Notes under the pieces: model-generated
The model's database searches: none
The model's input: only the letters and a program-made list of their open reading frames with translations
What the model was told of the DNA's origin: nothing
Translations under genes and position numbers: made by a program
In this document: in pieces, positions 9,578-17,606 of the stretch
How the letters are laid out: each line of letters starts with the position of its first letter
Numbering within the stretch: the stretch's first letter is position 1
Source of the DNA: Gemmatimonadaceae bacterium
Lineage (GTDB): Bacteria; Gemmatimonadota; Gemmatimonadetes; Gemmatimonadales; Gemmatimonadaceae
Direction: 5' to 3'
NCBI GenBank assembly: GCA_036273715.1
Contig: DASUHB010000037.1
Location: 1-64,000, forward strand
Length of the DNA: 64,000 nt

Positions 9578-10021
9578 TCACGGCGGCGGCTCGGTGAGTC
9601 CCGATCCGTGAGGCGAGGCGCTCCGCACCTCGATCGGCAGCGCCACGTCACGATCCAGCGCGAGCGGCACGAGCCAGCGCAGATTGTCGATCACGTTCGC
9701 GGGCAGCGCATGCACCGGCGCCCGGAACACGCGCTGATCCTCGGCGGTGCACGCGCTGCTTGCCGCGTCGTCAAAGGCACGAAGCACGTGCATCGTGTAC
9801 TGGGGATCGCGCCAGACGAGCACCGTGTCCCACGCGGCGACATCGACACCTGCTTCCTCGCGCACCTCGCGGCGGGCGGCCTCCGCGGCGCTCTCGCCCG
9901 GCGCGAGCTTGCCGCCTAACGCATTGACGCGCCCGCGCTGCCACGCCGGCCGCGTTTTGTCCATCAGCACGACCTGTTCGCGATCGGGTGTGAAAAGAAG
10001 CGCGAGAACGTAAGCGTACAT
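9578..10021 (-). CDS. Nudix hydrolase
   Basis: This encodes 147 residues with a complete Nudix box at residues ~37-59 (G-x5-E-x7-REVREEAGV), the magnesium-binding helix that hydrolyses nucleoside diphosphates linked to another moiety. The start MYAYVLALLFTPDREQVVLM is typical of MutT-like enzymes, and the ERGRVNALGGK lead-in is present as QRGRVNALGGK. It is separated from the downstream lipoprotein gene by 44 bases on the same strand. The substrate cannot be inferred. The 220 bases between it and the ADOP permease hold no recognisable gene. Confidence 0.85.
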   Translation of the reverse strand: MYAYVLALLFTPDREQVVLMDKTRPAWQRGRVNALGGKLAPGESAAEAARREVREEAGVDVAAWDTVLVWRDPQYTMHVLRAFDDAASSACTAEDQRVFRAPVHALPANVIDNLRWLVPLALDRDVALPIEVRSASPHGSGLTEPPP

Positions 10022-10065
10022 GCCGGAACGGGAGCCGCCCGCGTCGCCGCGCGCGCGTCCCTGCC

Positions 10066-11349
10066 CTACTGGTACATGATGAAGACGGGAATCGGCTTCA
10101 GCCGCAGCACCTGCTCCGGCGTCAACATCGGCTTGTCGTTCTTGTAGAAGACCTTGAATCCGGCGAACTGCACCGGGTGGTCGAATATGTAATGCAGGTA
10201 CGAGCTGCGCTTGAGCGTCGGCGCGCCGAAACCATCCATGTCAATCACCATCTGCACGCGCGGATCGAGGTGGATGCGCTCGTGGTTGGTGAGCATCGGA
10301 CGGGTAAACCGGTGCACGATCAGCATTTTTGGCGGCAGCTGGTACTGCGTGACTAACGCGGCCAGCGTGTCGGCGGCCACGTTCACCTGCGACGCGTCGA
10401 GCGTGCCGATCACGTGCCCTGGCACTTTGGTCGGCAACATCGCGAACTCCGGATCGAGCGCCAGGTGCACCGTCGGGCGCTGCAGATACTTGATGAGCGG
10501 CGCGATCTCGCTGCGCACCGAGCTCCGCCCCACCTGCACGTCGAGGATCAACAGATAGCCGCGGCGCTCCGCCCACGACGCCACTTTGTCGATCACCGAG
10601 TCGGGCATCCGGGCGCGATACATCCCATCGCGGCCCGCCGCCCCCTGGGCAACGGTCACGATCAGCTCGAGCGCCGGCAGCACGGGCGTCGTGCTGTCCG
10701 CATGCACGTACGCATCGGCCTGGCGCTGCAAGCGGTCGAGCATCGAATCGGGATTGATCTCGCCCAGAATCCCCATCCGCTTCGAGAACGGATTGCCGTA
10801 GTACGCCACGACGCGACAGCCCGGAAACAGGGAGCCGGGCAGCGGCGTCTGCCCCAGCGCACGCCGCGCGACTTCGCCGTGCCACGACGCGGGATGCGGG
10901 GCCGCGGCCGGCGTGACGCGGTGCGCGCGGCGGGCCCGGCGCCGCGCCGGCGCGTGCGCCGGATGCGACGCACCGTCGTGCGTGCTGTCGCCCGCGCCTA
11001 ACGAATCGGCCGACGCCAGTGCCATGCTGTCTCGCTGCGCCCCGCGGATCGAGTCCGCGCGGGCCGAATCGCTGTCGGCGCGGACCTGTGCGAGCACGTT
11101 GGTCATCCGCGCATCCGACGCGCAACGCTGCTCGAGGCGCGCCGTCACCGCGTGCGCAGAATCGAGCATCGTGTCGGCGTGCGTCGCCGGCGCCGTGTGC
11201 GATGCGCGGCGCGCCGCGGCGCGCGGCGGATCGCCCCGCGCATCGGCGCACGCAATGACCACCGCGAGCGCCAGCAGCGCTGCAACCCCGCGCGGGATCA
11301 GGCCGCGTCTCGCATGGCGGATGGATCCAACCCCTCGCGGGTGCACCAT
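10066..11349 (-). CDS. Predicted lipoprotein with a C-terminal barrel-like domain, function unknown
   Basis: This encodes 427 residues. After a short basic N-terminus comes a hydrophobic stretch ending in a lipobox (AVVIAC), so the mature protein should be lipidated and exported. Residues ~40-150 are low-complexity, rich in Ala, Arg, Asp and Ser. The last ~270 residues are ordered, with alternating strands and helices (VVAYYGNPFSKRMGILGEI, LPALELIVTVAQG, YLLILDVQVG, VHLALDPEF, MVIDMDGFG) that suggest a TIM-barrel resembling glycoside hydrolases. That fold is only an inference. The start overlaps the upstream gene by about 50 bases, suggesting cotranscription. Confidence 0.6.
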   Translation of the reverse strand: MVHPRGVGSIRHARRGLIPRGVAALLALAVVIACADARGDPPRAAARRASHTAPATHADTMLDSAHAVTARLEQRCASDARMTNVLAQVRADSDSARADSIRGAQRDSMALASADSLGAGDSTHDGASHPAHAPARRRARRAHRVTPAAAPHPASWHGEVARRALGQTPLPGSLFPGCRVVAYYGNPFSKRMGILGEINPDSMLDRLQRQADAYVHADSTTPVLPALELIVTVAQGAAGRDGMYRARMPDSVIDKVASWAERRGYLLILDVQVGRSSVRSEIAPLIKYLQRPTVHLALDPEFAMLPTKVPGHVIGTLDASQVNVAADTLAALVTQYQLPPKMLIVHRFTRPMLTNHERIHLDPRVQMVIDMDGFGAPTLKRSSYLHYIFDHPVQFAGFKVFYKNDKPMLTPEQVLRLKPIPVFIMYQ

Positions 11350-12434
11350 TCCTCGTAGGCCAGTGGTGAAATTTCAGAGGGCTTGATCTCGCTGCGTCCG
11401 CCCCAGAACACGTTCGTGTAACTCACGTCGATCGACGCCTCGGCGAGGTGCGCATCGATCGCCGCCTTGTGCGCCAACACGAGAGCTTTGTCGGTGCCGT
11501 GCGCCACCGCCATGATGTTCACGTTTGCGAACGCCGGGCCCCCCTCCCGCCAGTACGCGTGCGTGAGGATGTGATGACGACCCACCTCGCATCCGGCCTC
11601 GAGCTCGCGTCCCGGCGGCACGCGCCAGTGAAAGAGCGCGTTGTATCGCGTCACGCGCGTGCCTGCCGCCGAGGGTTTCACGTGCTCGAGAAATGTCGAG
11701 AACCGTCCAATCACGCCTCGCTCGTCGAGGGCGCGCGCCACGCGCAGGAATTCATCCAGCGAGACCTGCGCCTCCTCGGCGCGCGCGCGCCAGGGGTCGG
11801 GGACGATCTCGTCCACAGACAGCTCGCGCTTGAGGCGCTCCAGCACCCGCCACTCGATCTCCGTTAGGCGCACGATGTGCGTATCGAGAATCCGGCCCGG
11901 GGCATCCGACCGGCTGCCCGGTTCCATCCCGCGCCGCCGCACGTGACCGACGCCGAGCGTGAACAACGCCTTCGCCGGCATGAGCAGGAACGACTCGGCG
12001 CCGACGCGTCGCGCCAGGTGCTCGGCGTGGCGCGGCATCGAAAACCCTTGCGGCACTTTGAGCGTGGTCCACAGTCGATACGCCGATCCCTCGGTGTCCG
12101 TGTCGGTGGACCGGATCACCACGTGACCCGAGAAGGGATCGTCGCGCACCATGAAATCGAAAGCGGCGTCGAGCCGCGCGGCCGGCACGCGCCACGCCAC
12201 CAGCGCGCCCGGCGCGAGATTGGTGGAGAGCAGCGTTTGACGCACGCGCCGGATGGTGCCGGCGGCCAGCATGGCCCGCACGCGCTCCAGCACCGTGCCT
12301 AACGGAACGCCGGACAGCCGCGCGATCTCGTCGAAGGGATCGGCGTGAAACCCGGCCACGCGGTCCTCGGACACAGCGAGGATGCGCGCGTTGACGGGAT
12401 CGTGTATCTCGGTAATGAGGGCTGGTGCGGCCAT
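11298..12434 (-). CDS. Two-domain Lrp/AsnC protein resembling fused siroheme decarboxylase AhbA-AhbB
   Basis: This encodes 378 residues containing two tandem Lrp/AsnC-like units. Each has a winged-helix-like part (first: FDEIARLSGVPLGTVLERVR) followed by a ferredoxin-like part with a WRVP motif (GALVAWRVPAAR near residue 96; NALFHWRVPPGR near 270). The second half has the HILTHAYWREG and NIMAVAHG strings characteristic of AhbA/AhbB/NirDL siroheme decarboxylases, which make 12,18-didecarboxysiroheme for heme or heme d1. Family resemblance is seen directly; the enzymatic role is inferred. No other tetrapyrrole genes are nearby, so a regulatory or other ligand-binding role is possible. Confidence 0.55.
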   Translation of the reverse strand: MAAPALITEIHDPVNARILAVSEDRVAGFHADPFDEIARLSGVPLGTVLERVRAMLAAGTIRRVRQTLLSTNLAPGALVAWRVPAARLDAAFDFMVRDDPFSGHVVIRSTDTDTEGSAYRLWTTLKVPQGFSMPRHAEHLARRVGAESFLLMPAKALFTLGVGHVRRRGMEPGSRSDAPGRILDTHIVRLTEIEWRVLERLKRELSVDEIVPDPWRARAEEAQVSLDEFLRVARALDERGVIGRFSTFLEHVKPSAAGTRVTRYNALFHWRVPPGRELEAGCEVGRHHILTHAYWREGGPAFANVNIMAVAHGTDKALVLAHKAAIDAHLAEASIDVSYTNVFWGGRSEIKPSEISPLAYEEWCTREGLDPSAMRDAA

Positions 12435-12478
12435 GTTTGCTGCCTACAAGAATAATCACGAAGGAACGCGCGCGCCGG

Positions 12479-13768
12479 TCACCAGAGCCGGGACACCGCG
12501 TAAATGATGAGTCCCGCCAAGCCGCCGACGAGCGTCCCGTTGATGCGGATGAACTGGAGGTCGCGGCCGATCGCCAGTTCGATCCGGCGCGACGTCGCGT
12601 CCGGATCCCAGGCCGCCACCGTGTGCGCGATCAGCTCGCCGACCTCGTGCCGATACTGCTCGACCACCGTCAGCGTCGCGTCGGTGATGAATCGGTCCAG
12701 CTCGCCGAGCATGGCCTCGTTCGAGCGCATCGCCGCGGCGAAGGACACGATGCCGCGCTCGAGCGCGCCCGGCGCCGCGCCTTCGGCCGGCTCGCGATCC
12801 GCATAGCGCACGAGCCCCGTGCGCGCGGTGCGCCAGATCGACGTCGCAATCTCGTCCAACACCGGCGCACTGAACAACTCCTCCTTGAACGCTTCGGCCT
12901 TCTCGATGACGTCGGGCGAGTTGCGCAACTTGTCGGTGAACCGGACCAGCGCCTCGTGGAATTTGGCGCGCAACGGGTGATCCGGCGACTCGCGCACCTC
13001 GTGCAGGAGATTCTCGATCGCGCTCACGATCTTGAGGTAGATCCGCTCGTCTACCACCTCCGGCACCCACCACGGGGTTTCTTCCGTGACCTTCACGCGG
13101 ATGATCTCGCGATTTTCGCGCACGGATTGCTCGATGAGTCCGAGCGCGTCGTCGAGCAGATCCTGGTGCCGGCTATCGGTCGTAATGAATGTGAGAACCG
13201 ATCCCAACACCGGCGCCGCGCGCGTCGCGTGCACGCGCGCCGCTAGGCCTTCGCCAATGAGCCGGCGCGCTTCGTCGTCCGGCAATGCTTCCGCCGAGCG
13301 TGCGAGACCGAGTGCCACTTGATGCGCGATGAGCCGCGCGTGCGCGGGATCCGAGAGCCACGTGACGGCGCGATCGGCGATGCGCATGGACGCGAGGCGC
13401 CGCGCTACGACGTCGCGCGCCAGGAAGTTGAACTGGACGAAGTTGCCTAACGTACGCCCGATCCGGTCCTTGCGTGCGGCGACGATGGCCGTGTGCGGGA
13501 TCGGAAGACCGAGGGGATGGCGAAACAGCGCGGTGACGGCGAACCAGTCGGCCAACCCGCCCACCATCGCGGCTTCGGCGGTCGCGCGGATGAAACCGAG
13601 CCACGGCAGGCGGCTCTCGTACCAGCGCGTCACGCCGAAGATCGCAGTCGCCAGCACCAGCAGGCCCGTGGCCCGCCGCTTCATGCGGTCGAGCTGGGCC
13701 TGCCGGTCCGCGTCGTCCGGCCGCGAAAGCGGCATCGAAACCGTGGGAGGCGCGATCTGATCGGTCAC
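12479..13768 (-). CDS. DUF445 family membrane protein
   Basis: This encodes 429 residues. The N-terminal region contains the DUF445 signature GGLADWFAVTALFRHPLGLP followed by PHTAIV, preceded by a membrane helix (~32-48). The middle is long and helical, and the C-terminus ends with a hydrophobic segment (GTLVGGLAGLIIYAVSRLW), giving a protein anchored at both ends. The E. coli relative is YjiN; its function is not established. It lies 44 bases upstream of the Lrp-like gene on the same strand. Confidence 0.85.
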   Translation of the reverse strand: MTDQIAPPTVSMPLSRPDDADRQAQLDRMKRRATGLLVLATAIFGVTRWYESRLPWLGFIRATAEAAMVGGLADWFAVTALFRHPLGLPIPHTAIVAARKDRIGRTLGNFVQFNFLARDVVARRLASMRIADRAVTWLSDPAHARLIAHQVALGLARSAEALPDDEARRLIGEGLAARVHATRAAPVLGSVLTFITTDSRHQDLLDDALGLIEQSVRENREIIRVKVTEETPWWVPEVVDERIYLKIVSAIENLLHEVRESPDHPLRAKFHEALVRFTDKLRNSPDVIEKAEAFKEELFSAPVLDEIATSIWRTARTGLVRYADREPAEGAAPGALERGIVSFAAAMRSNEAMLGELDRFITDATLTVVEQYRHEVGELIAHTVAAWDPDATSRRIELAIGRDLQFIRINGTLVGGLAGLIIYAVSRLW

Positions 13769-13842
13769 TAATGGAAATCAGTGACTTTTGCCGCGCCGCG
13801 GCAAGCTCGGTTGGCGAGGCGCGCCCGCGGCGCGCCGCGGGA

Positions 13843-14694
13843 TCAGCGCAGGATATAGCCGGCGGCGAATCGAACCGTCGTCACATCCGCGGGCTGCGAG
13901 TACACCTGCGCCGAGAGGTCGAAGAGGCGCGTCACGTGCGCCGTCACCCCGCCGAAGACGACGCCGCGCGTCAGGTTGATCTCGACGCGGGTCGAATCGG
14001 TGAAGCCGGTGGCGTCGGTGAAGCCGACCTGGAATCGCGGCTTGAGCCAGTTCACGCCGCCGCCGGCCCAGAACGCCCAACGCCGGTCCCGCGTGGTGAG
14101 TGAGAATGTGCCTTCCCCGCCAATCATATACGGATGAAACGTGTCCTTCGACGGGTTGGTCCCGAAGCAGGGCGCGTTCGGGTCGTCGGTCTGCAGGCCT
14201 TTCGTGGGACAGGTGATCGGGCCCTGCACCTGGCCCACGGTGCCGTGCGCGCGCAGCAGCAGCGTGAGCGATCCGCCGCCCACCGACGACACCCGTTGGG
14301 CGCGCGACAGCGCGAAGCTGCCGAGGTTAGGCTTGGCATCGTACAACTGGATGGGCGGGACGTAGCTCCCCTCGAAGATGAACCCCGCCGGCAACCCGAT
14401 CATGATGCGCGGACGGCCGAAGATCGGCGATAGCCGCGTGTTCTCGCCCTTGCTCGTGAAGCAGACGTGGGTCTGCTCGATCTGATCGTTAGGCGTGGGC
14501 ATCGGCTCGACGTCGACCGACACGCGGATCGATCCGGGCGCGAGCGTCATCGGCGCGGCATCGATGCCGAAGGCGATCGGCGCCGAGTAGAACGCGAGCA
14601 GCTTCGCTTCGTTGCTGTTCTCCGGCGGCCGGCACTGCGCCGCCGCCGGAACGGCCGCCATCATGAGGCCAAGGACGGCGGCAGCGCCGCACAT
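13843..14694 (-). CDS. Secreted outer-membrane beta-barrel-like protein
   Basis: The chosen start, MCGAAAVLGLMMAAVPAAAQ, gives a clean signal peptide cleaved before CRPPENS. A start 25 codons upstream (14,769) is also open. The mature ~260 residues show alternating polar/hydrophobic strands rich in Gly, aromatic girdle residues (YMIGGEGTFSL, WAFWAGGGVNWL, GVVFGGVTAHVTRLFDLSAQV) and a C-terminal segment ending FAAGYILR, as expected for an outer-membrane barrel. No named family is recognised. Downstream of the cupredoxin gene, it is probably cotranscribed with it. Confidence 0.65.
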   Translation of the reverse strand: MCGAAAVLGLMMAAVPAAAQCRPPENSNEAKLLAFYSAPIAFGIDAAPMTLAPGSIRVSVDVEPMPTPNDQIEQTHVCFTSKGENTRLSPIFGRPRIMIGLPAGFIFEGSYVPPIQLYDAKPNLGSFALSRAQRVSSVGGGSLTLLLRAHGTVGQVQGPITCPTKGLQTDDPNAPCFGTNPSKDTFHPYMIGGEGTFSLTTRDRRWAFWAGGGVNWLKPRFQVGFTDATGFTDSTRVEINLTRGVVFGGVTAHVTRLFDLSAQVYSQPADVTTVRFAAGYILR

Positions 14695-14791
14695 GCGCGC
14701 TTTCGCCGGGCAAACGAGCCGCACGGGATCTGGCAATGACAACTCGTTCGCTCGCGACGGAACACGCATGCGCTCTCCAGAGGTGAAGGAC

Positions 14792-15166
14792 TTACTGCAC
14801 GGTGATCGAGCCCGACATCACGGCTCGTCCATGAATCTGACAGTAGTAGGTGTAGGTTCCAGCCGTCGTGAACGTGCGCGAGAACGTGCCGCTCGATTTC
14901 GCACCTGAACCGGGCGCGCCATCATCGAATGTCACGGTGTGCGCAGTGCCGCTCGAATTCCACGTCCACGTGACGGTGGTGCCCGTGGCGACCGTCGTGC
15001 TCGACGGACTGAAAAAGTCGTTGCCGATCGATATCGCGTTGCTGGTCGAGTTTCCGCCGCCGCCCTGCATGGTTCCACCCGTCCCGCCGTACGGTCCGGT
15101 CGAGCCGCCGCACGCGGCGAGACTCACCAGTCCGACCACCACACACGCACACAGCATTTTCCGCAT
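14792..15166 (-). CDS. Cupredoxin-type blue-copper lipoprotein
   Basis: The start ATG at 15,166 follows a GGGGTGACC ribosome-binding stretch and opens MRKMLCACVVVGLVSLAAC, a lipoprotein signal peptide with lipobox LAAC. After a Gly/Ser/Thr linker comes a plastocyanin-like domain: NDFFSPSSTTVATGTTVTW, AHTVTFDDG supplying the first copper histidine, then YTYYCQIHG with Cys and His ligands, and a C-terminal methionine in GRAVMSGS. All four expected type-1 copper ligands are present, so a periplasmic electron-transfer protein is likely. A paralogue lies at 36,963-37,373. Confidence 0.85.
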   Translation of the reverse strand: MRKMLCACVVVGLVSLAACGGSTGPYGGTGGTMQGGGGNSTSNAISIGNDFFSPSSTTVATGTTVTWTWNSSGTAHTVTFDDGAPGSGAKSSGTFSRTFTTAGTYTYYCQIHGRAVMSGSITVQ

Positions 15167-15366
15167 GGTCACCCCTGGTTCATGGTGTTGCCGTGACGCT
15201 CGGCGCACGGCCGGTCCTTGCATTGGCTGCCGCCCGCATTCGGCGCGGGCCGCACTCAATGTCCAACGAACCACGACGAGACCCTATCGCTGCGCAGCGC
15301 ACTCCACGCGAGCCGGGGCGAGCGCTGCGCACCGTGCGGCCGCAACGCGCTGCGGACGTGTTCGCC

Positions 15367-16137
15367 TTACAGACTCTGCCGCAGAAACCGCTGCACTTGC
15401 GGGCGGTGGCTGCGCCCCGAGGTCAGGCGCGTGCCGTCGCCCAAGATCAGCACGAAGTCGCCGCCGAACCACGGTTGGGCTTCGACCACGCGGCTCACGT
15501 TCACCAGCGTGGACCGATGGATGCGCAGGAATCCCGATGCGAGTCGGCGCTCGAGGTTCGTGAGCGTGCCGCGCACGACGTGGACGCGGCTGCCCAAGTG
15601 GAGCCGCACGTGGTTGTCCATCGCCTCGACCCAGTCGATGTCCTCGATTTTGAGAAAGACGATGCGGCCGTCGACGCGGATGGCCAGGCGTTCCGGGTCC
15701 GACCCCTCTCCGTTAGGCGGACCGGCCGTGTCGGTGAGCCGGATGCCGGCGTCGTCGCGCTGCACGGGCGCCTGGATCGATTTCACGCGCGTCAGCGCCG
15801 CCTGGAGCTGCTCCGGCTGCACGGGCTTGAGCAAATAGCCGACGGCGAACACGCCGAACGCGTCGAGGGCGTAGGCGTCGTGCGCGGTCACGAAGATCAC
15901 CGCGGGCATCGACGCCGGTCCGATCTCCCGGACCACATCGAGCCCGCTGAGCTCCGGCATCTGGATGTCCAACAACACCAGCGAGGGTTCGAGCTCGCGC
16001 ACCATGTTCACCGCGTCGCGGCCGTTGCCGCATTCGCCCGTGATGTGCACGTCGGGGTGCGCCGAGAGCAGCTCGCGGAGGTGCGTCCGCGCCAGCGGCT
16101 CGTCGTCGACGATCAGGGTGTCGAGACGCATCGTCAT
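15367..16137 (-). CDS. LytTR-family response regulator
   Basis: This encodes 256 residues: a receiver domain (DDE at 11-13, phospho-acceptor Asp57 in LLDIQMPE, conserved Lys in LLKPVQ) followed by a LytTR DNA-binding domain (~155-256) with the WVEAMDNHVRLHLG, FLRIHRSTLVN and LTSGRSHRPQVQRF motifs. The ATG overlaps the stop of the upstream LytS-type kinase gene in an ATGA, so the two are a translationally coupled two-component system. LytTR regulators bind pairs of direct repeats. The targets are not evident; the nearest downstream genes, the cupredoxin lipoprotein and the barrel-like protein, are possibilities. Confidence 0.92.
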   Translation of the reverse strand: MTMRLDTLIVDDEPLARTHLRELLSAHPDVHITGECGNGRDAVNMVRELEPSLVLLDIQMPELSGLDVVREIGPASMPAVIFVTAHDAYALDAFGVFAVGYLLKPVQPEQLQAALTRVKSIQAPVQRDDAGIRLTDTAGPPNGEGSDPERLAIRVDGRIVFLKIEDIDWVEAMDNHVRLHLGSRVHVVRGTLTNLERRLASGFLRIHRSTLVNVSRVVEAQPWFGGDFVLILGDGTRLTSGRSHRPQVQRFLRQSL

Positions 16138-17456
16138 GCTACAACCTCCAGAATGGCCGGTGATGTGGACTCCGCGGCATCGCGGAACGGAATTTCGATG
16201 TGGACTTCGAAACCGCCTTCGGGTCGTGCGCCTGCCTCGAACCGGTGCGCGTCGCCGTACAGGTGGCGCAACCGGGCCCGCGTATTGCCTAACCCAACGC
16301 CGCCGCCCGACGAGCTGGGCGCGCCGTCCCCGCCCCGCCGCGCCCGCGCTGCCGCGCCGACGCCGATGCCGTCGTCCGTCACCGTCAGCAGCACCGTGTC
16401 CTCTTCGCGCTCGATCAGCACTCGCACCGACCCGCCCGAGGCGCGCGGCGCGATCCCGTGATGAATCGAGTTCTCGACCAGCGGCTGGAGGAGGAAGCTC
16501 GGGACCAACGCTCGACGCGCGCGCGGATCGACCGACAGCTCGACGCGCAGCCGGTCGGAAAACCGGTATTGCTGGATCTCGACGTACCGCCGGAGCAGCT
16601 CCAGCTCCCGCTCCAACGACACTTCCTGCTGCGCGGCGCCGCGCAGCGAGAACCGCAGCAGCTCGCTCAGGCCGGCCACCACGCGCTCGGCCGCGCGCGC
16701 GTCCGAGCGCAGCAAGGCCGTGATCGTGTTGAGCGTGTTGAAGAGAAAGTGCGGGTGCAGCTGCAGCTCGAGGCTCCGCAGCTGCGCGCGGGCCAGCGCG
16801 CTCTCCAGCTGCTCGCCGTGACGCGTCTGCTCGTGATAGCTGCGCAGCAGCCGCGCCTGCCACGCGGTGGCGTACACGGCGACGCACCCAGACACCGCGA
16901 GCAGCAGCACCTTGGCGCACTCGTCTAACGGAGACAGCCCGAAGCCGACCGCCGCCTCGACCGGACTGGACACGATGCGCGTCCCGCCGGCGAGCAACAA
17001 GCCTAACGCAAGCGCCGTGTACTCGCCCACCGCCAGGGCGGCGGTCGTCGCCGCCAGCCGCGTCGACGAGGTGATGGGCCGCGAGGCGAGCACGGCGAAG
17101 TACGCGAGAAACATCGGCGAGCGCAGGCCAAGCTCCACCCGGCCCGCGAGCGCGTATCCGCCCATGAGCAGCGTGATCCACGTGACGTCGATCAGCGGAT
17201 TGGCCACCGTGAGCCAGCGCGGCAGCTGCGGACGTCCGCGGAACGCGATCCATTGCCCGACCGTCCAGGCGAGAATCGGCGCGAGCAGCAGCAGGTTGAC
17301 CCGATTCACCGCCGCCGGCAGCGACGATGCGTAGAACGCTCCCGTCGCCGCGAGCAGCATGAGCACCACCGCCCGCATGCCGTTGAGCAGCCGCTCGGCC
17401 TCCGAACGGTGTTGGTCGAGGAGCGGCTGAATGCTGGAGTCGTCTTTGGCGGACAT
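16134..17456 (-). CDS. LytS/YehU-type sensor histidine kinase
   Basis: The start ATG at 17,456 gives 440 residues. The N-terminal half carries about six to seven hydrophobic helices (~28-230) with no periplasmic domain. The C-terminal half is a His_kinase (PF06580) unit with LQLHPHFLFNTLNTI, where the phospho-acceptor His lies, then LLQPLVENSIHHGI (N-box) and GVGLGNTRARLRHLYG. This is the cognate partner of the LytTR regulator immediately downstream, whose start overlaps this stop. An open extension of 48 codons upstream is rich in Arg/Ser/Pro and is unlikely to be translated. Confidence 0.92.
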   Translation of the reverse strand: MSAKDDSSIQPLLDQHRSEAERLLNGMRAVVLMLLAATGAFYASSLPAAVNRVNLLLLAPILAWTVGQWIAFRGRPQLPRWLTVANPLIDVTWITLLMGGYALAGRVELGLRSPMFLAYFAVLASRPITSSTRLAATTAALAVGEYTALALGLLLAGGTRIVSSPVEAAVGFGLSPLDECAKVLLLAVSGCVAVYATAWQARLLRSYHEQTRHGEQLESALARAQLRSLELQLHPHFLFNTLNTITALLRSDARAAERVVAGLSELLRFSLRGAAQQEVSLERELELLRRYVEIQQYRFSDRLRVELSVDPRARRALVPSFLLQPLVENSIHHGIAPRASGGSVRVLIEREEDTVLLTVTDDGIGVGAAARARRGGDGAPSSSGGGVGLGNTRARLRHLYGDAHRFEAGARPEGGFEVHIEIPFRDAAESTSPAILEVVA

Positions 17457-17606
17457 GCTCTGTTGGGCTACGAATGCCGGGCGAGGTCGCGATGCACGAA
17501 AAGAATCCGGCCTTGGGGTGAATGGTTCGCGCGATCTGGCGCGAGCGACGCGACCCGGGCGAATGTACGATAGCAAGTGGCAGACGACACTGCTTGCCAC
17601 CCCGCG

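Noticed and set aside
15193-16461. Plus-strand frame of 422 codons
   Set aside because: Antisense to the LytTR regulator and kinase; no domain visible.
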